Source: Limonium bicolor
Taxonomy: Eukaryota; Streptophyta; Magnoliopsida; Caryophyllales; Plumbaginaceae
NCBI GenBank assembly: GCA_023374045.1
Contig: CM041780.1
Location: 168,016,085-168,080,084, forward strand
Reading direction: 5' to 3'
Length of the DNA stretch: 64,000 nt
The translations under genes were made by a program, and so were the position numbers. The notes beneath the pieces were generated by a model. It was given only the letters and a program-made list of their open reading frames with translations. It made no database searches and had not been told where the DNA came from. Shown here piece after piece: positions 1 to 9,852 of this stretch. The number at the start of each line of letters is the position of its first letter. The first letter of the stretch is position 1.

Positions 1-36
1 TTCCCTACTTTCTTCAACCAAGCAGTGTTCATGAAT

Positions 37-325
37 ATAAGCGAAAGCGAAAACGAAAGCGAAAGCGAAAACGAAAGCGAAAGCGAAAGCGGAAGCGAAA
101 GCGGAAGCGGAGCGAAAGCGGAAGCGGAAGCGGAAGCGAAAGCGAAAGCGGAAGCGGAAGCGGAAAGTTTCCGGAAAGCGGGAGGCGGAGGCGGACGCGG
201 ACGCGAAAGCGAACGCGAAAGCGAACGCGAAAGCGAACGCGAAAACGAAAACGAAAACGAAAACAAAAACAAAACCAAAAACAAAAACAAAAACAAAAAC
301 AAAAACAAAAACAAAAACAAAATGT
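37..325. repeat. Purine-rich hexanucleotide repeat
   Basis: Degenerate array of GCGAAA, GCGGAA and AACGAA hexamers that drifts rightward into AAAAAC units. It keeps one frame open for about 100 codons (Ser-Glu, Ala-Glu/Lys, then Asn-Lys repeats), but this is expected of a hexamer array without stop words and is not evidence of a protein. Nothing else is recognised in this stretch. Confidence 0.9.
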
Positions 326-359
326 AAAGATCTATTGGAAATAAATTGTTGAGTATAAA

Positions 360-735
360 TGCGATACCAACCTCATTATCTTGTTATGCGCTACTCCTTA
401 TTACAGATGTACCACCAATTACAAGGACCTTGAGTGGAAACTATAGCTTTTCTTAATACAAAATTGAATGCTGTTCATAAGCTATTCCATTGGGTGTATC
501 ACCAGGAAGCCTTAGAGGTCCCTATAACTCTTTTAATTATGCAATCCTCTAGCTAACAGATGACTCACTCTTCATACTAACACCCACACTGGACCGATAA
601 CCCCCAAAACAATTTTTATCCTCCTTGGTTTCATCAAATTTCACCACCACTAAAAGAAAATCTGGTTTGTAGAAGACCAAAAAATTAGCCAAGTCTTTCT
701 GGTTAACAATCCCAACTTGGCATATATTAAGCACT
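360..735 (-). pseudogene. Decayed duplicate of the 3' end of the neighbouring PORR gene
   Basis: The minus strand at 549-735 encodes a short stretch with the pattern VKFDETKEDK, matching VKVDETTEDK in the C-terminus of the intact PORR gene. The same blocks (CTCTA..A, GGTTTCATCAA, TTTCACC) occur in the same order at about 550-650 and 1011-1110. Homology continues past the stop codon: the words AAGGACCTT and GGAAACTAT occur at about 420-445 and again at 860-910. This is a partial tandem duplicate of the gene's last codons plus 3' flank. It has no PORR core and is not a functional gene. Confidence 0.7.
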
Positions 736-996
736 CATGAATAAGCTTATAACACAGGAGTAAAACAAAATGTTACGATCTTTTCAAAGAAAATAACCTC
801 ATATTCTTGTGAAGAACTTCCCCTCGTTGCAGACGGTGCCATCAATTACAAGGACCTTCATTCCTTAGAGCCAATTTGTTTGCAGCATTAAGATCATCAG
901 GGAAACTATGCCTTTCAGTCGCAAAATAGAATGAGAGTGTTGAGGGTCAAGCTATTACATTTGGAATATTGCCTGATCACAATCCCCACAACCCTT

Positions 997-2256
997 TCAA
1001 TCATGGCGATCCTCTAACAAAGGGATGACCCATTCTCCATTACTCAAACCCACCCTGGACTCCTCCCTCGCAAGACTGATTTTATCCTCAGTGGTTTCAT
1101 CAACTTTCACCGCGCTAGTGTGACGTTGACCAAGCCACATAAGCTCCATCATTTTCCTCCTCACATTGTATATTGGGTTGGGCTCAACCAGACAACCTTT
1201 GCTATAAGCTTCCCTTAGAAAAACAGTATGAAAATTCCCTTTAGTAGATATACAGAATATCCCAGGATGTGCCAACAAAAGTTCACGAATGTTAACATCC
1301 ATGCCTAAATCCCTTCTGAAATGGGCAAATCTTTCGACCTCCATGGTTCTCTCCACTGTTAGGCTCAGGAACTCATGTAGAATACCGACAACTCTCTTCT
1401 CAAACTGCTCGACTCCACTCTTGGAACGGGATCGACTGTTCATTTTCCCATAAGGCTTCACATACGCTAGTCTCTGCCAATTACTGAGTCTCTCCTTGAA
1501 CCCTCTCTCATTCGTAAACCCCGTTGGAAAGTTAATAGGAAAGGCATACTTGGTTTCATACTCACTCAACCATTTCTCATCATACTCTCTCTCCCTCCAC
1601 TTCTCCACCTCCGCCACACCCAGATCCTCATCCCTAGCAATCAAGCCTACAATCTCAGAGTCCACCAACTTAAATTCTTTTGGATGCTTCCCAATTACAG
1701 ATTCCCTGAAGTCCGAAGGCAAACCCAGTTCGCTTCTAGTCAGCCTCAAAGCATGTAGATGAAGAGTCCCACTCTTTGACATCATCATTAGCTTCTTAAG
1801 GCGTTGAACATTTTCCAGTTCGGACAGCCTCCTAACACACTCCTCCTCACTGATCAAATCCAGCATCTTGGCGGTAACTCTACAGCACACGTTCCTCTTA
1901 ACGGGATGAGTGAATATCTCGAAAATGTGAGGGTATTTCCGTAGAAACTCACCGACACAGATGTTGAGACCGACTAGGTTCCCCCACCGGGACATTCTCT
2001 GCACAGAAACGTGCGGACCTCTTCTTTTGGACATTAGATCGATCAATTGGAGTGCAATACTCAGTTTTCTGTGCCGATTTGCAACTACGTCGAGCTTGGA
2101 GTCTCTCGTTCTGTTTTCCAAGCGGGTTTGGGCGGTATTTGCTGGCTTCTTCCATCTCCGCTGATATGCAGAGTTGAATGGTCCAAAGGTTATCTGCGAT
2201 TCCGCTCTTGATGGGTTTGAAAAATATTTTATTTGGATAACTTTGAAGACTATCAT
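997..2256 (-). CDS. PORR-domain organelle RNA-binding protein (WTF1/RPD1-type)
   Basis: Single-exon frame of 419 residues. I start it at the ATG at 2256, because the frame further upstream opens only with a non-ATG codon. The first ~35 residues are basic and hydroxylated with few acids, as in a mitochondrial or plastid transit peptide. Residues about 60-390 carry the plant organelle RNA recognition domain: the LSIALQLIDLMSKRRGPHVS entry, the FLRKYPHIFEIF motif, a YAFPINFPTGF block, and the diagnostic LLLAHPGIFCISTKGN followed by TVFLREAY near the C-terminus. Known family members bind group II introns in organelles and are needed for their splicing. Which intron or organelle this one serves cannot be told from sequence. 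Length and absence of introns fit the family. Both flanks carry partial duplicates of the gene. No lesion is visible. Confidence 0.93.
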   Translation of the reverse strand: MIVFKVIQIKYFSNPSRAESQITFGPFNSAYQRRWKKPANTAQTRLENRTRDSKLDVVANRHRKLSIALQLIDLMSKRRGPHVSVQRMSRWGNLVGLNICVGEFLRKYPHIFEIFTHPVKRNVCCRVTAKMLDLISEEECVRRLSELENVQRLKKLMMMSKSGTLHLHALRLTRSELGLPSDFRESVIGKHPKEFKLVDSEIVGLIARDEDLGVAEVEKWREREYDEKWLSEYETKYAFPINFPTGFTNERGFKERLSNWQRLAYVKPYGKMNSRSRSKSGVEQFEKRVVGILHEFLSLTVERTMEVERFAHFRRDLGMDVNIRELLLAHPGIFCISTKGNFHTVFLREAYSKGCLVEPNPIYNVRRKMMELMWLGQRHTSAVKVDETTEDKISLAREESRVGLSNGEWVIPLLEDRHD

Positions 2257-2434
2257 CCTACGAGAATGGACCAATGTGGACGATGAATATAGCAGGCTTA
2301 ACTTTGAATGGTCCAAAGGTTATCTGCGATTCTGCTCTTGATGAGTGTGAAAATGATTTTATTTGGATGACTTTGAAGACTCTCATCCTATACGAGAATG
2401 GAAGCAATGTGGACGATGAATAGAGCACGCTTTG
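2174..2434. repeat. 130-bp direct duplication over the PORR start region
   Basis: A block beginning TTGAATGGTCCAAAGG occurs at 2174 and again at 2304, so the period is 130 bp, with roughly 85-90% identity by eye. The inner copy encodes the transit-peptide region of the PORR gene (VFKVIQIKYFS). The outer copy encodes a near-identical peptide (VFKVIQIKSFS) in a different frame relative to the gene and has its own ATG. The outer copy therefore lies in the gene's 5' leader or promoter and could act as an upstream ORF. Confidence 0.85.
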
Positions 2435-2699
2435 CAAAGTCCTTTTCGTTGTGGGTTTTGTTATTGGCAATTTCGAACCTCGTGGTTGTGCCGTGGTGAC
2501 GGGCAATTTTGTCTTTTTCATCTATTTTGTTTTTTTGTGTTTTATATCTTATAAAGCTTTAAAATGTTATAGTTTATTAGATATAAGTCCAAATAACATA
2601 AATTTTATATCATTGTTCATGTAATTCAAGCTCTTCAAAATAAGACCCAACATGGGTATGTTTTGATATATTTTTTATTTTTTATTTTTCGTATGTACA
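2435..2699. other. AT-rich spacer
   Basis: Spacer between the PORR 5' duplication and the minisatellite. Nothing recognisable was seen beyond AT-rich sequence. Confidence 0.6.
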
Positions 2700-3305
2700 T
2701 ATGTTTTAAGATTCATTGTGAATCTTAAGTTTAAGAAAAAGTGAATCAAAGTTTGTTAAAAAGTGAATCAAAGGTTGTTAAAAAGTGAATCAGAGAGTTG
2801 CTTAAAAGTGAATAAGAGGTTTAAAAAAAGTGAATCTCATAAACAGAGATTGTTTAACTAAAGTGATTCTAATTGTTTGACTAGTGTGAATCAAAGGTTT
2901 TAGAAAAAAATGAATCAAAGGTTGTTAAAAAGTGAATCACTTGTGAATCAGAGGTTTTTATAAAGTGAATCATGGGTTTAAGAAAAGTGCATCAGAGGTT
3001 TAAGAAAAGTGATTCTCGTAAATAGAGATTGTTTGACTAAAGTGAATAAGAGGTTTAAGAAAAGTGAATCAGAGGTTTAAAAAAATGAATCAAACGTTTT
3101 TTAAAGGTGAATCGAAGGTTTAAGAAAAGTGAATATTTTGTTTAATACTAGTAAAAGTTAATCCAACCACAAACTTATGCGAGAACAGTATGAACCTTTC
3201 ATTTATTGAAAGTGAATCATTCGTTTTAAAAAAGTGAATCTTATATTTAAGAAATATGAACATTTCATATAAAACAATGTGAATCCTTTGTGTTTTTTAA
3301 AAGTG
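2700..3305. repeat. Minisatellite built on GTGAATCAnAGGTT units
   Basis: At least 20 degenerate copies of a ~21-25 nt unit (aaGTGAATCA(g/a)AGGTTnnttaaa). Some form a higher-order unit containing GATTGTTTGACTAAAGTGA, seen near 2850 and again near 3030. No coding potential. Related GAATAAGATTCAC words reappear at 4545-4640. Confidence 0.85.
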
Positions 3306-3308
3306 AAC

Positions 3309-4560
3309 CTTAACCCTGCACTACAAACCCTAAAAATGTCTTCGATGGTTTTAGTATTCCTAGGGTGGTTTTTAGGGTTTTTTTTGGGGGGGGGGGGGAG
3401 GGTAGGGTAATCTTTTTGGCGTTGGTTTTACACTTTATATCTTCGTTATAGACTCGACAAGTTTCTAGGGTAACGACCCTAAACCCTGCACTACAAACCC
3501 TAAAAATGCCTTCAATGTTTTTAGCTTTCCTAGGGTGGTTTTTAGGGTGTTTAGGGGTAATCTTTTTTGTGTTAGTTCTACACTTTATATTGTCGTTAGG
3601 GGTGAGCATTTGGATTGGATAATTTGGATTTATCCAAAATCCAAATTAACCGATTTTTTTTTTTGGATTTTTAACCGAATTATAAAACTGAATTTAAAAT
3701 TTCGGTTATTCGGATATCCGAATTATAATTCGGTTTGGATTTCGGTTTTAACCCTGTGAAATTTGGTTAACCGAATTATCCAAACTTTTTTTAAAGAAAA
3801 ATCTCTAAATATTTCCTTAATAGTTAATACTCTTTAAACATGACAAACAAAACGTCAAAATTCAAAATCCTATCTCGCATTGCTCTAATCATTAATTATA
3901 TACTATTCTTTTTTCGTCAAATTAATTATAAATAATATAACTGGTTGTTTTGGAACATCGTTCATCGCTGCTCACCCCTAGTTTAATGTAACTAGTCTAA
4001 TGTTTGAGTGAGTTCTTTTTGTTAGTGTTGTGATGAATTCACAACTAGGGAATTCACAATTTTCTAGCAGCTTATGGTTATTACTGCTGTTGATGATGAA
4101 AATGAAACAAAAAAATGTGTTTAGTTTTTTTTAAAAAAATTCGGTTAACTGAAATCTGATTTATAAAATCGGTTTTCGGTTTTTTTTTAAATTTCGGTTA
4201 ATTGAAATCCGAACTGAAGGAAATTTTGGATTTCGGTTCGATTTTCGGTTTTCAACTTAAAAAAAATTCGGATTTTGGATAATTTGGATTTCGGTTAATT
4301 CGATTTTGATCAAAATTTGGATAATTCGGTTAAAAACCTAATTAACCGAAATCCAATTTTTTTTTACAATTTGGATTTTGGTTAACCGAATTATCCAAAT
4401 GCTCACCCCTAATTGTCGTTACTAACTCGACAGGTTTTTAGGGTTTGTGGTTTTGGGTTTAGGGTCTAAGGACCCTAAACCCTGCATTACAATCCATAAA
4501 AATACCTTTGACATTTTTAACTTTCCTAGGGTGGATTTTAGAGTGTTTTGGGTAAGATTC
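3309..4560. repeat. ~170-bp tandem repeat, about 2.5 units, interrupted by a MITE
   Basis: Units start with CCCTGCA(c/t)TACAA near 3313, 3484 and 4480. They share TTCCTAGGGTGG, TACACTTTATAT and the CTCGACA(a/g)GTTT block. The second unit is split by the element at 3597-4411; its left part ends at 3596 and resumes at 4412. Unit 1 carries a G homopolymer near 3379-3399. TTTAGGG-like words occur but not as a telomeric array. Confidence 0.8.
3597..4411. mobile_element. Non-autonomous hAT-type MITE
   Basis: The ends are perfect inverted TAGGGGTGAGCATTTGGAT-like termini, flanked by the 8-bp target duplication ATTGTCGT at 3589-3596 and 4412-4419. An 8-bp TSD with TAGGGGTG ends is characteristic of plant hAT elements. 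The interior is AT-rich, with many inverted copies of TCGGTTAA and GGATTTTGG and no transposase. An additional inward copy of the terminus, GCTCACCCCTA, lies at 3970-3980, suggesting a composite or nested origin. The flanking tandem repeat supplies a near-identical empty site at about 3430. Confidence 0.92.
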
Positions 4561-4950
4561 ATTTGTTAATGAATAAGGTTCATTTTATTATTAAAGAATA
4601 TTCATTTTGTTAATGAATAAGATTCACTTTATAAATACCTAATATATACTCATTCTAAAAATATAAAATTTTATGTTTACCAAAACATATCCATGATGCA
4701 TCTTGCTTTGAAGAGCACGAAAAATGATGAACAATGGTATAATTTTTTTTATTTTTGCACTTTTATTTGTAAGTTTTAACATTTTGAAAAACAATTAGTT
4801 CTCTCTCCTACTAATAAAACCATATTCAGCCCCCCCCCCCCCCCCCCACACACACAAAACTCCTGTACGCCCGTACGTCTACTTTTTTTCCTTCATTTTT
4901 TTTCTCATTTATTCCCTCCAATTTCGACAAGGTTAATTTACTTTTTTTTT
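4561..4950. other. AT-rich spacer with a C-tract/CA microsatellite
   Basis: The region 4561-4640 holds GAATAAGATTCA-type repeats. A run of about 18 C followed by (CA)n lies at 4830-4857. No gene was seen. Confidence 0.7.
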
Positions 4951-5499
4951 GGAAAATTAATTACATCACCATTCATGATGTTTGGCGAAATTACACACTT
5001 CACTTACGAGGTTTGAAAAGTTACTTTTCCCACCCATATGGTTTCCCCTGTTTTACATACGGTAACTTTTCTAACTTTCATTCAACTTAAAAGATGTTTA
5101 AATGTTGTCCAAAATTTATGAAACTTTACATGAACGATGCTAAAGTGTTATATTTTGGTTTAGTGACAAATTTAAAGTTTTTTAAGATCAAATGTGATCT
5201 GTGGGACCCAATGAAAACACGTTCATACATCACATGTTTCATTGGGTTCCACGGGTCACACATGAGCTTAAAAAACTTTGAATTTAACATAAGATCAAAA
5301 TGTAACACTTTAGCATCATCCATGTAAAGTTTCATGAATTTCGGACAATGTTTAAGCAACTTTTAAATTGAACAAAAATTAGAAAAGTTGTCGGATGTAA
5401 AACGGGGGAAACCACATTGGTGGGCAAAGTAATTAATGAAACCTTGTGGGTGAAGTGTGTAATTTCGTCAAACGTCATGGGTGAGGCATGTAAGTTTCC
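4951..5499. mobile_element. 549-bp foldback element (Mutator-like MITE candidate)
   Basis: The two halves are imperfect inverted copies of about 265 nt folding around 5220-5230. For example GTGTAAT..CGTCAAACGTCATG on the right is the complement of CATGATGTTTGGCGAAATTACAC on the left (short blocks only). As a result the same peptide-like pattern reads on both strands, which is an artefact of the palindrome. Both borders are GGAAA/TTTCC followed by nine T, compatible with a 9-bp TSD as made by Mutator-like elements. Homopolymer TSDs are weak evidence. Confidence 0.75.
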
Positions 5500-5570
5500 T
5501 TTTTTTTTAACATGGCAACCATCTAGCACACCCACACAGTTCTGTTATGTACAACAATAGTGTCAATCTT

Positions 5571-6213
5571 TCATATAACATATCGAACATATGACATAAG
5601 AAGTAAAAGGATATGAACAATCACATGGAAATAAGGGAAATATTTTGTGTTTTCAGTTATCTGTGTAGGAGTAGAACGAAATAGTGGATCCCTATGTTTT
5701 ACTAGGTCTTTACGTAAATGGCCAGCAACTTGTAGAATATTACCAAAATGAACAGAAACGGATGAACCTGAGTGTTGAAACCTCTCCATTATATCTCGAT
5801 TTGCACATATATGGCTTAATGTTCTCAAGAACCAAGCCACTCTCTCCTTGACTGATATAAAGGCTTTATTTTTTACATAGTACTTATATTCCAACAAGTG
5901 ACAAAAGTGTAAAGAAGGTGTCTTTGTTCATCCTTAAGGCATTAAAACACCGAACATGATGACCTTCTAGTAGCTCATTACAATTTTTACCAGTCATTTT
6001 AGAAGTATGCATAGGAATCCTAGGGGGTATGTTCAATTTCCCTGTAAACATTTGTATATATTCTATGGATTTCTTCTCCTGTTCTATTATGTTCAAGCAA
6101 ATTGCACTGCATAACTGCCTTAATTGGTGTGGTTCGTCTCCAATTTCCTCAAGGATTCTATGTAACTGTCGTGCAGATAATCTGATCATGGAAACCTTGC
6201 AACATGTATGCAA
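5571..6213 (-). pseudogene. PIF/Harbinger transposase relic, N-terminal part
   Basis: Two overlapping frames (5884-6213, then 5571-5897) together carry the N-terminal pattern of plant HARBI1-like DDE transposases: a PPRIPMHTSKMTG..ELLEGH block, FNALRMNKDTFFTLL, VKERVAWFLRTLSH, then FQHSGSSVSVHFGNIL and TENTKYFPYF. A frameshift near 5890 separates them. The frame stops right after the YFPYF motif, before the first catalytic Asp (normally within a GAIDGTH block), so the DDE domain is missing. The truncation point lies beside the foldback element at 4951-5499. Confidence 0.82.
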
Positions 6214-7371
6214 ATATGTAAGTATTACAACAACAATGGTACTGAAAGAGGCTGCACTTATTAGCTATGAACATAAAGGATATCAGTAGCACAACAAAAT
6301 CATTGAAAATTAAAGTAAGAATAAGTAATTGTTTTGAACATTGTAAAAAATCACTAGCATTACATAAAGTTATCACTCATTCACTACAGTAGGACTACAC
6401 CCTAAATTCATCTTCATTCTAACTACGTCAACTATTTCATCATCTTGTAAAATCTCAAACAAATCCCTATAATCGTGTGTATGTATCATACAAGCTGCAA
6501 ATTTAAATTACTCTTCAGTTAAATCTCTGATCATTCATAACTTCACAACAACCATACTTTCTGCCATCTTCCCTTCCCTCGTCAATAATTCGTTGTAGTT
6601 TGGCTTCATGCTTCCAACAAGAACAACCTTTATATGTTTGCAAGGGACAAATTCCATGTCATCTTCAGTTCTACGAACATAAGATATATTTCGTCTATAA
6701 AGCCATTTCTCATATAGAAGTAACACTGAGTCCTCTTCATTTTGTTCAAAACAAATACCGAGTGGCGAGCCTCTACATGCTTAATATTCTGTTTGGCTAA
6801 TATTTTAATGAAAGCAGTGTAGTACTGAGCAACTGCATGCAAAATTTTGAACTTAAGAAAATCTTTTTTATTGTCCTTCAATCTCCTTCCTAGTAACCGA
6901 ATCATTTGCAATTTGTTTCCATGAGTGGCCATCCTAATATAACACAAAACGGTAAGTGTAGATATATTTGAACTTCAAACCAGTAAACCGTGGGAGTGCA
7001 TGTCTTTCAAATGAAATTAGATTCATTATATTAAACACACTCAAACAACTTGTCTTTCAAAATAGTCAACTAACTACATTAGACATGTGCATATCACCTA
7101 ACAAAGCAACATGTTCTTAACTAGAGTACATAACATATCATCTGCCACTTTTTGGAATTAAAACAACACCACAAAAACATGTCCAAAACAATTGGTGCTT
7201 GTGACAGCTTAATTAACGTTTTACCACACTAAATCTGCTAATGATAGTCACTAAAAAGATGACAACCATATTACCTAATGAACATGCTATTATGCAGTTA
7301 CATCACTACTATAATAAAGACAAATACAGTAATGTATCCCAAAAGGAAATGTTAGCAATTGCATCGAACTC
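6214..7371. other. Spacer between the two Harbinger relic ORFs
   Basis: Minus-strand open frames at 6535-6726 and 6630-6947 overlap in different frames and match nothing I recognise. They may be decayed sequence between the two PIF/Harbinger genes. No motif, repeat or RNA gene was identified. Confidence 0.5.
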
Positions 7372-8820
7372 TCAACCCTTGGAGTGATAAGTGCTTCTAT
7401 GGTTGTACAGATGACGAACCCAATTTGCGATCTCCTCCTCATCAACTAGTGTCATAAGGACTGCCCTGTGGCTTCTAGAACCAATTATAACCATATCATT
7501 TGTTACTTTATCCCTAGTTAAACCTGGTATGCCCCTAATAACACTTGCAGCCTCTAACACAGACATGATAATGTTGTTTGGTCCAAAGTCCATAGCATCC
7601 AACCCTACTAACATCTCGTTACAGTGAGCTAAAGTTTCATCAATACCAGATTGATTCTTCAATATGAGCTGAATACCCTTTACTGCCTTTAGACTTTTTC
7701 TCAACTTCACCGGGTTGTTGAGGACATGGAGCCTGTTCTCTCTAACCTCCATGTTGAACTGCCCCAGCAGTAGTGCGCATGAGATCATCCTACTATGGTG
7801 GTTTGTTCTCCTTGTCAGTAGATAAATATATTTCAAGATGTTGTGCCTTTTCCCTCTCTACTGTTTTAGCAACCTTTATTTCAGCACCAGGGATAGCACT
7901 TTCATTACCCATCCATGTGATGAAACCATCAGAACTACCTGCCACTAAACCTCCAAATTGTGACCCTTGAGGCCGAGGCAGTGAGATTAGCGCCTAACTC
8001 AGCTGCTGTAGTAAGGTCAAAGAAGGATGAAGTCCCATTGTTGCAACCAGTATATGCTAAACCAAAGGAAGCATTCTGATTCTGATCATCAACAGTAGTT
8101 CCATCAAAGTTACCTTCATCAGAATCAACAATTTCAAACTGCACAAGTGCAGTTCCACCAAGAGTTACCCTCATCTCTCCCGTAGCATAAGATTGACCCC
8201 ATATCAGTTCCATGTCATCAACCAAATGAGCTGGCCATTTTGAGTTTATTAACTTGTACATGGATCTATTTTCCTGTAAAATTAACAAGAATAATAGTGA
8301 CTGTTAATGTACCAGACCATAAGATTGACCTCATAGCATAAGAATGTCAACCTCTAATGTAAGCACAAAAAATAAATATTTAACATAAACTGAGTGAATC
8401 AAGAATATTAGTAATTGTTAATGTACTTGAGCCTTTCTTGCAACCCATTCTGGTGGGTAAGTGCAACAATTTCCTGCCACATTCCAGCCAAGACCAGTTT
8501 GCTTGTGGGTGATATCTTTCCATTTCCTCCACCCTCCCTTAAGTGTGTCTCCCCTGTTCTTCAGTGCAGCTCTATCAACATGGTCCAAACCTTCTCTGGA
8601 CTTGTTGAATATTTTGGTTATGTTGCCTCATCTATGCTGAAAGCCTACCATACTACCACCTCTACCTATATGGATTTGAGCTTCCTCAACTAACAATCTT
8701 ACAAGCAGCTCAACATCTTCATTTGTTTAGTCATGCTTAATTCTCCCAGGTTTGTCCTCATCCTTTGCTACCTTCTTACCTTTCCCTTTGTCACTATCAT
8801 TTCCTTTCCCCATACCTAAT
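7372..8820 (-). pseudogene. Myb/SANT-like ORF1 relic of the PIF/Harbinger element
   Basis: Reading the minus strand from the ATG at 8820, a lysine-rich leader (GKGKKVAKDEDK) is followed by an in-frame stop. Then come TNEDVELLVRLLVEEAQI, another stop, NKSREGLDHVDRAALKNRGD and LKGGWRKWKDITHKQTGLGW, which is the Myb/SANT-like DNA-binding domain found in PIF/Harbinger accessory proteins and L10-interacting MYB proteins. Separate open blocks at 7935-8288 and 7372-7836 fit the linker and C-terminal helix (AVLMTLVDEEEIANWVRHLY). At least two stops and several frame breaks make it a pseudogene. In intact elements the accessory protein helps the transposase bind and move. Confidence 0.75.
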
Positions 8821-9735
8821 CTACTTCGAAATTATTTACATCATGATTCAGCAAAGGTAGCATTCAATAACAACACATCAATAGCAACATATATCACTCA
8901 AAAGTAGTACACATGAAGTATAAAATAGACAATTTCAGCATACATGTTCATAATGTAATAAACTAGAAAATAAAAAATGGGTAGTAGTAGTAGTTACCTG
9001 TCGAATCTGTAGCAATTTTCAGATAGGGTTGCTTGTTGAATGAGGTAGTGTGCCTGAATTTTACATACGGTGTAAGTAAAAACAAGAAATTAGTGTATGG
9101 TAGAAGTGTTAAAACATGGTAACATAGAAGAAAATAAGGAATTACCTAAAGTGAACTATCGAGACTATAACCCTAGTTCAGATGGTGTTGCTAGGTAAAA
9201 GGGGTAGTTAACAGGAACTTAACACACGACACCAGTAAGAACATTAAATAGAAGTGATTAAAGAGAATAACAGAGAAGTAAACAACGACTCACCTCCTTT
9301 CTACGATGTGTATACTTCTGGTGGATTATGTTCTCTTTTATGGACCCATGTCTCCTCAAACAAGCGACTATGGAAGCTATTGAAATTTAATGTGCTAGCT
9401 AGCCAAATTTGGTTGTAGTTAACTCAGATATGGCGCTGTATTCCACAACAATGAATGGAGTGTCTCAACAACTCTGCTACTTATGTTGATGTGACATCTA
9501 AATGAATGCAAAATTGATGACCATCCCACTCTTGAACTATCTGAGAGATAGCAACACCATCATCAATGTTGATGATGGACGCACACTGCTCCCAGCTGTA
9601 GAAATTGGCAGATGCTAGGAGTACTGGGGAACTGATATGCTCGAATGCAATGCCTCCCTGACTGGAGAGCTTCAATGAAGCCGATGGACAGTTACTGCTC
9701 TGCATCCTCTATCAATGTGATGCGATCGATGGAGT
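8821..9735. other. Flank of the Harbinger relic, no gene recognised
   Basis: AT-rich noncoding sequence. A 74-codon minus-strand frame at 9481-9705 has no recognisable motif. I did not find convincing Harbinger terminal repeats or a TTA/TAA target duplication here. Confidence 0.45.
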
Positions 9736-9830
9736 AGTTCTGTAACACCCCTACAATGCCCCTACTAACTACCGAAATCGCAGCGGAATGAACAACCTAA
9801 CAAATACCAACGCTTCGGTGTTACAACGCC

Positions 9831-9852
9831 GTTAACCACCCACGTGGTTAAC
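9831..9852 (-). other. LTR 3'-end stem-loop (family A)
   Basis: Perfect 9-bp inverted repeat GTTAACCAC / GTGGTTAAC with a 4-nt loop, 90 nt from the LTR edge, bounded by GCCTT and GGC in sense orientation. It is the counterpart of stem-loops at 22880-22901, 32404-32425 and 50140-50161. Confidence 0.8.

Noticed and set aside
3310..4480. TTTAGGG/CCCTAAA words suggesting an interstitial telomere.
   Set aside because: Only isolated words inside a ~170-bp unit; no consecutive telomeric array.
5094..5359. Two overlapping 77-codon frames on opposite strands with matching peptides.
   Set aside because: They are the two arms of the foldback element read outward; a palindrome always gives this.
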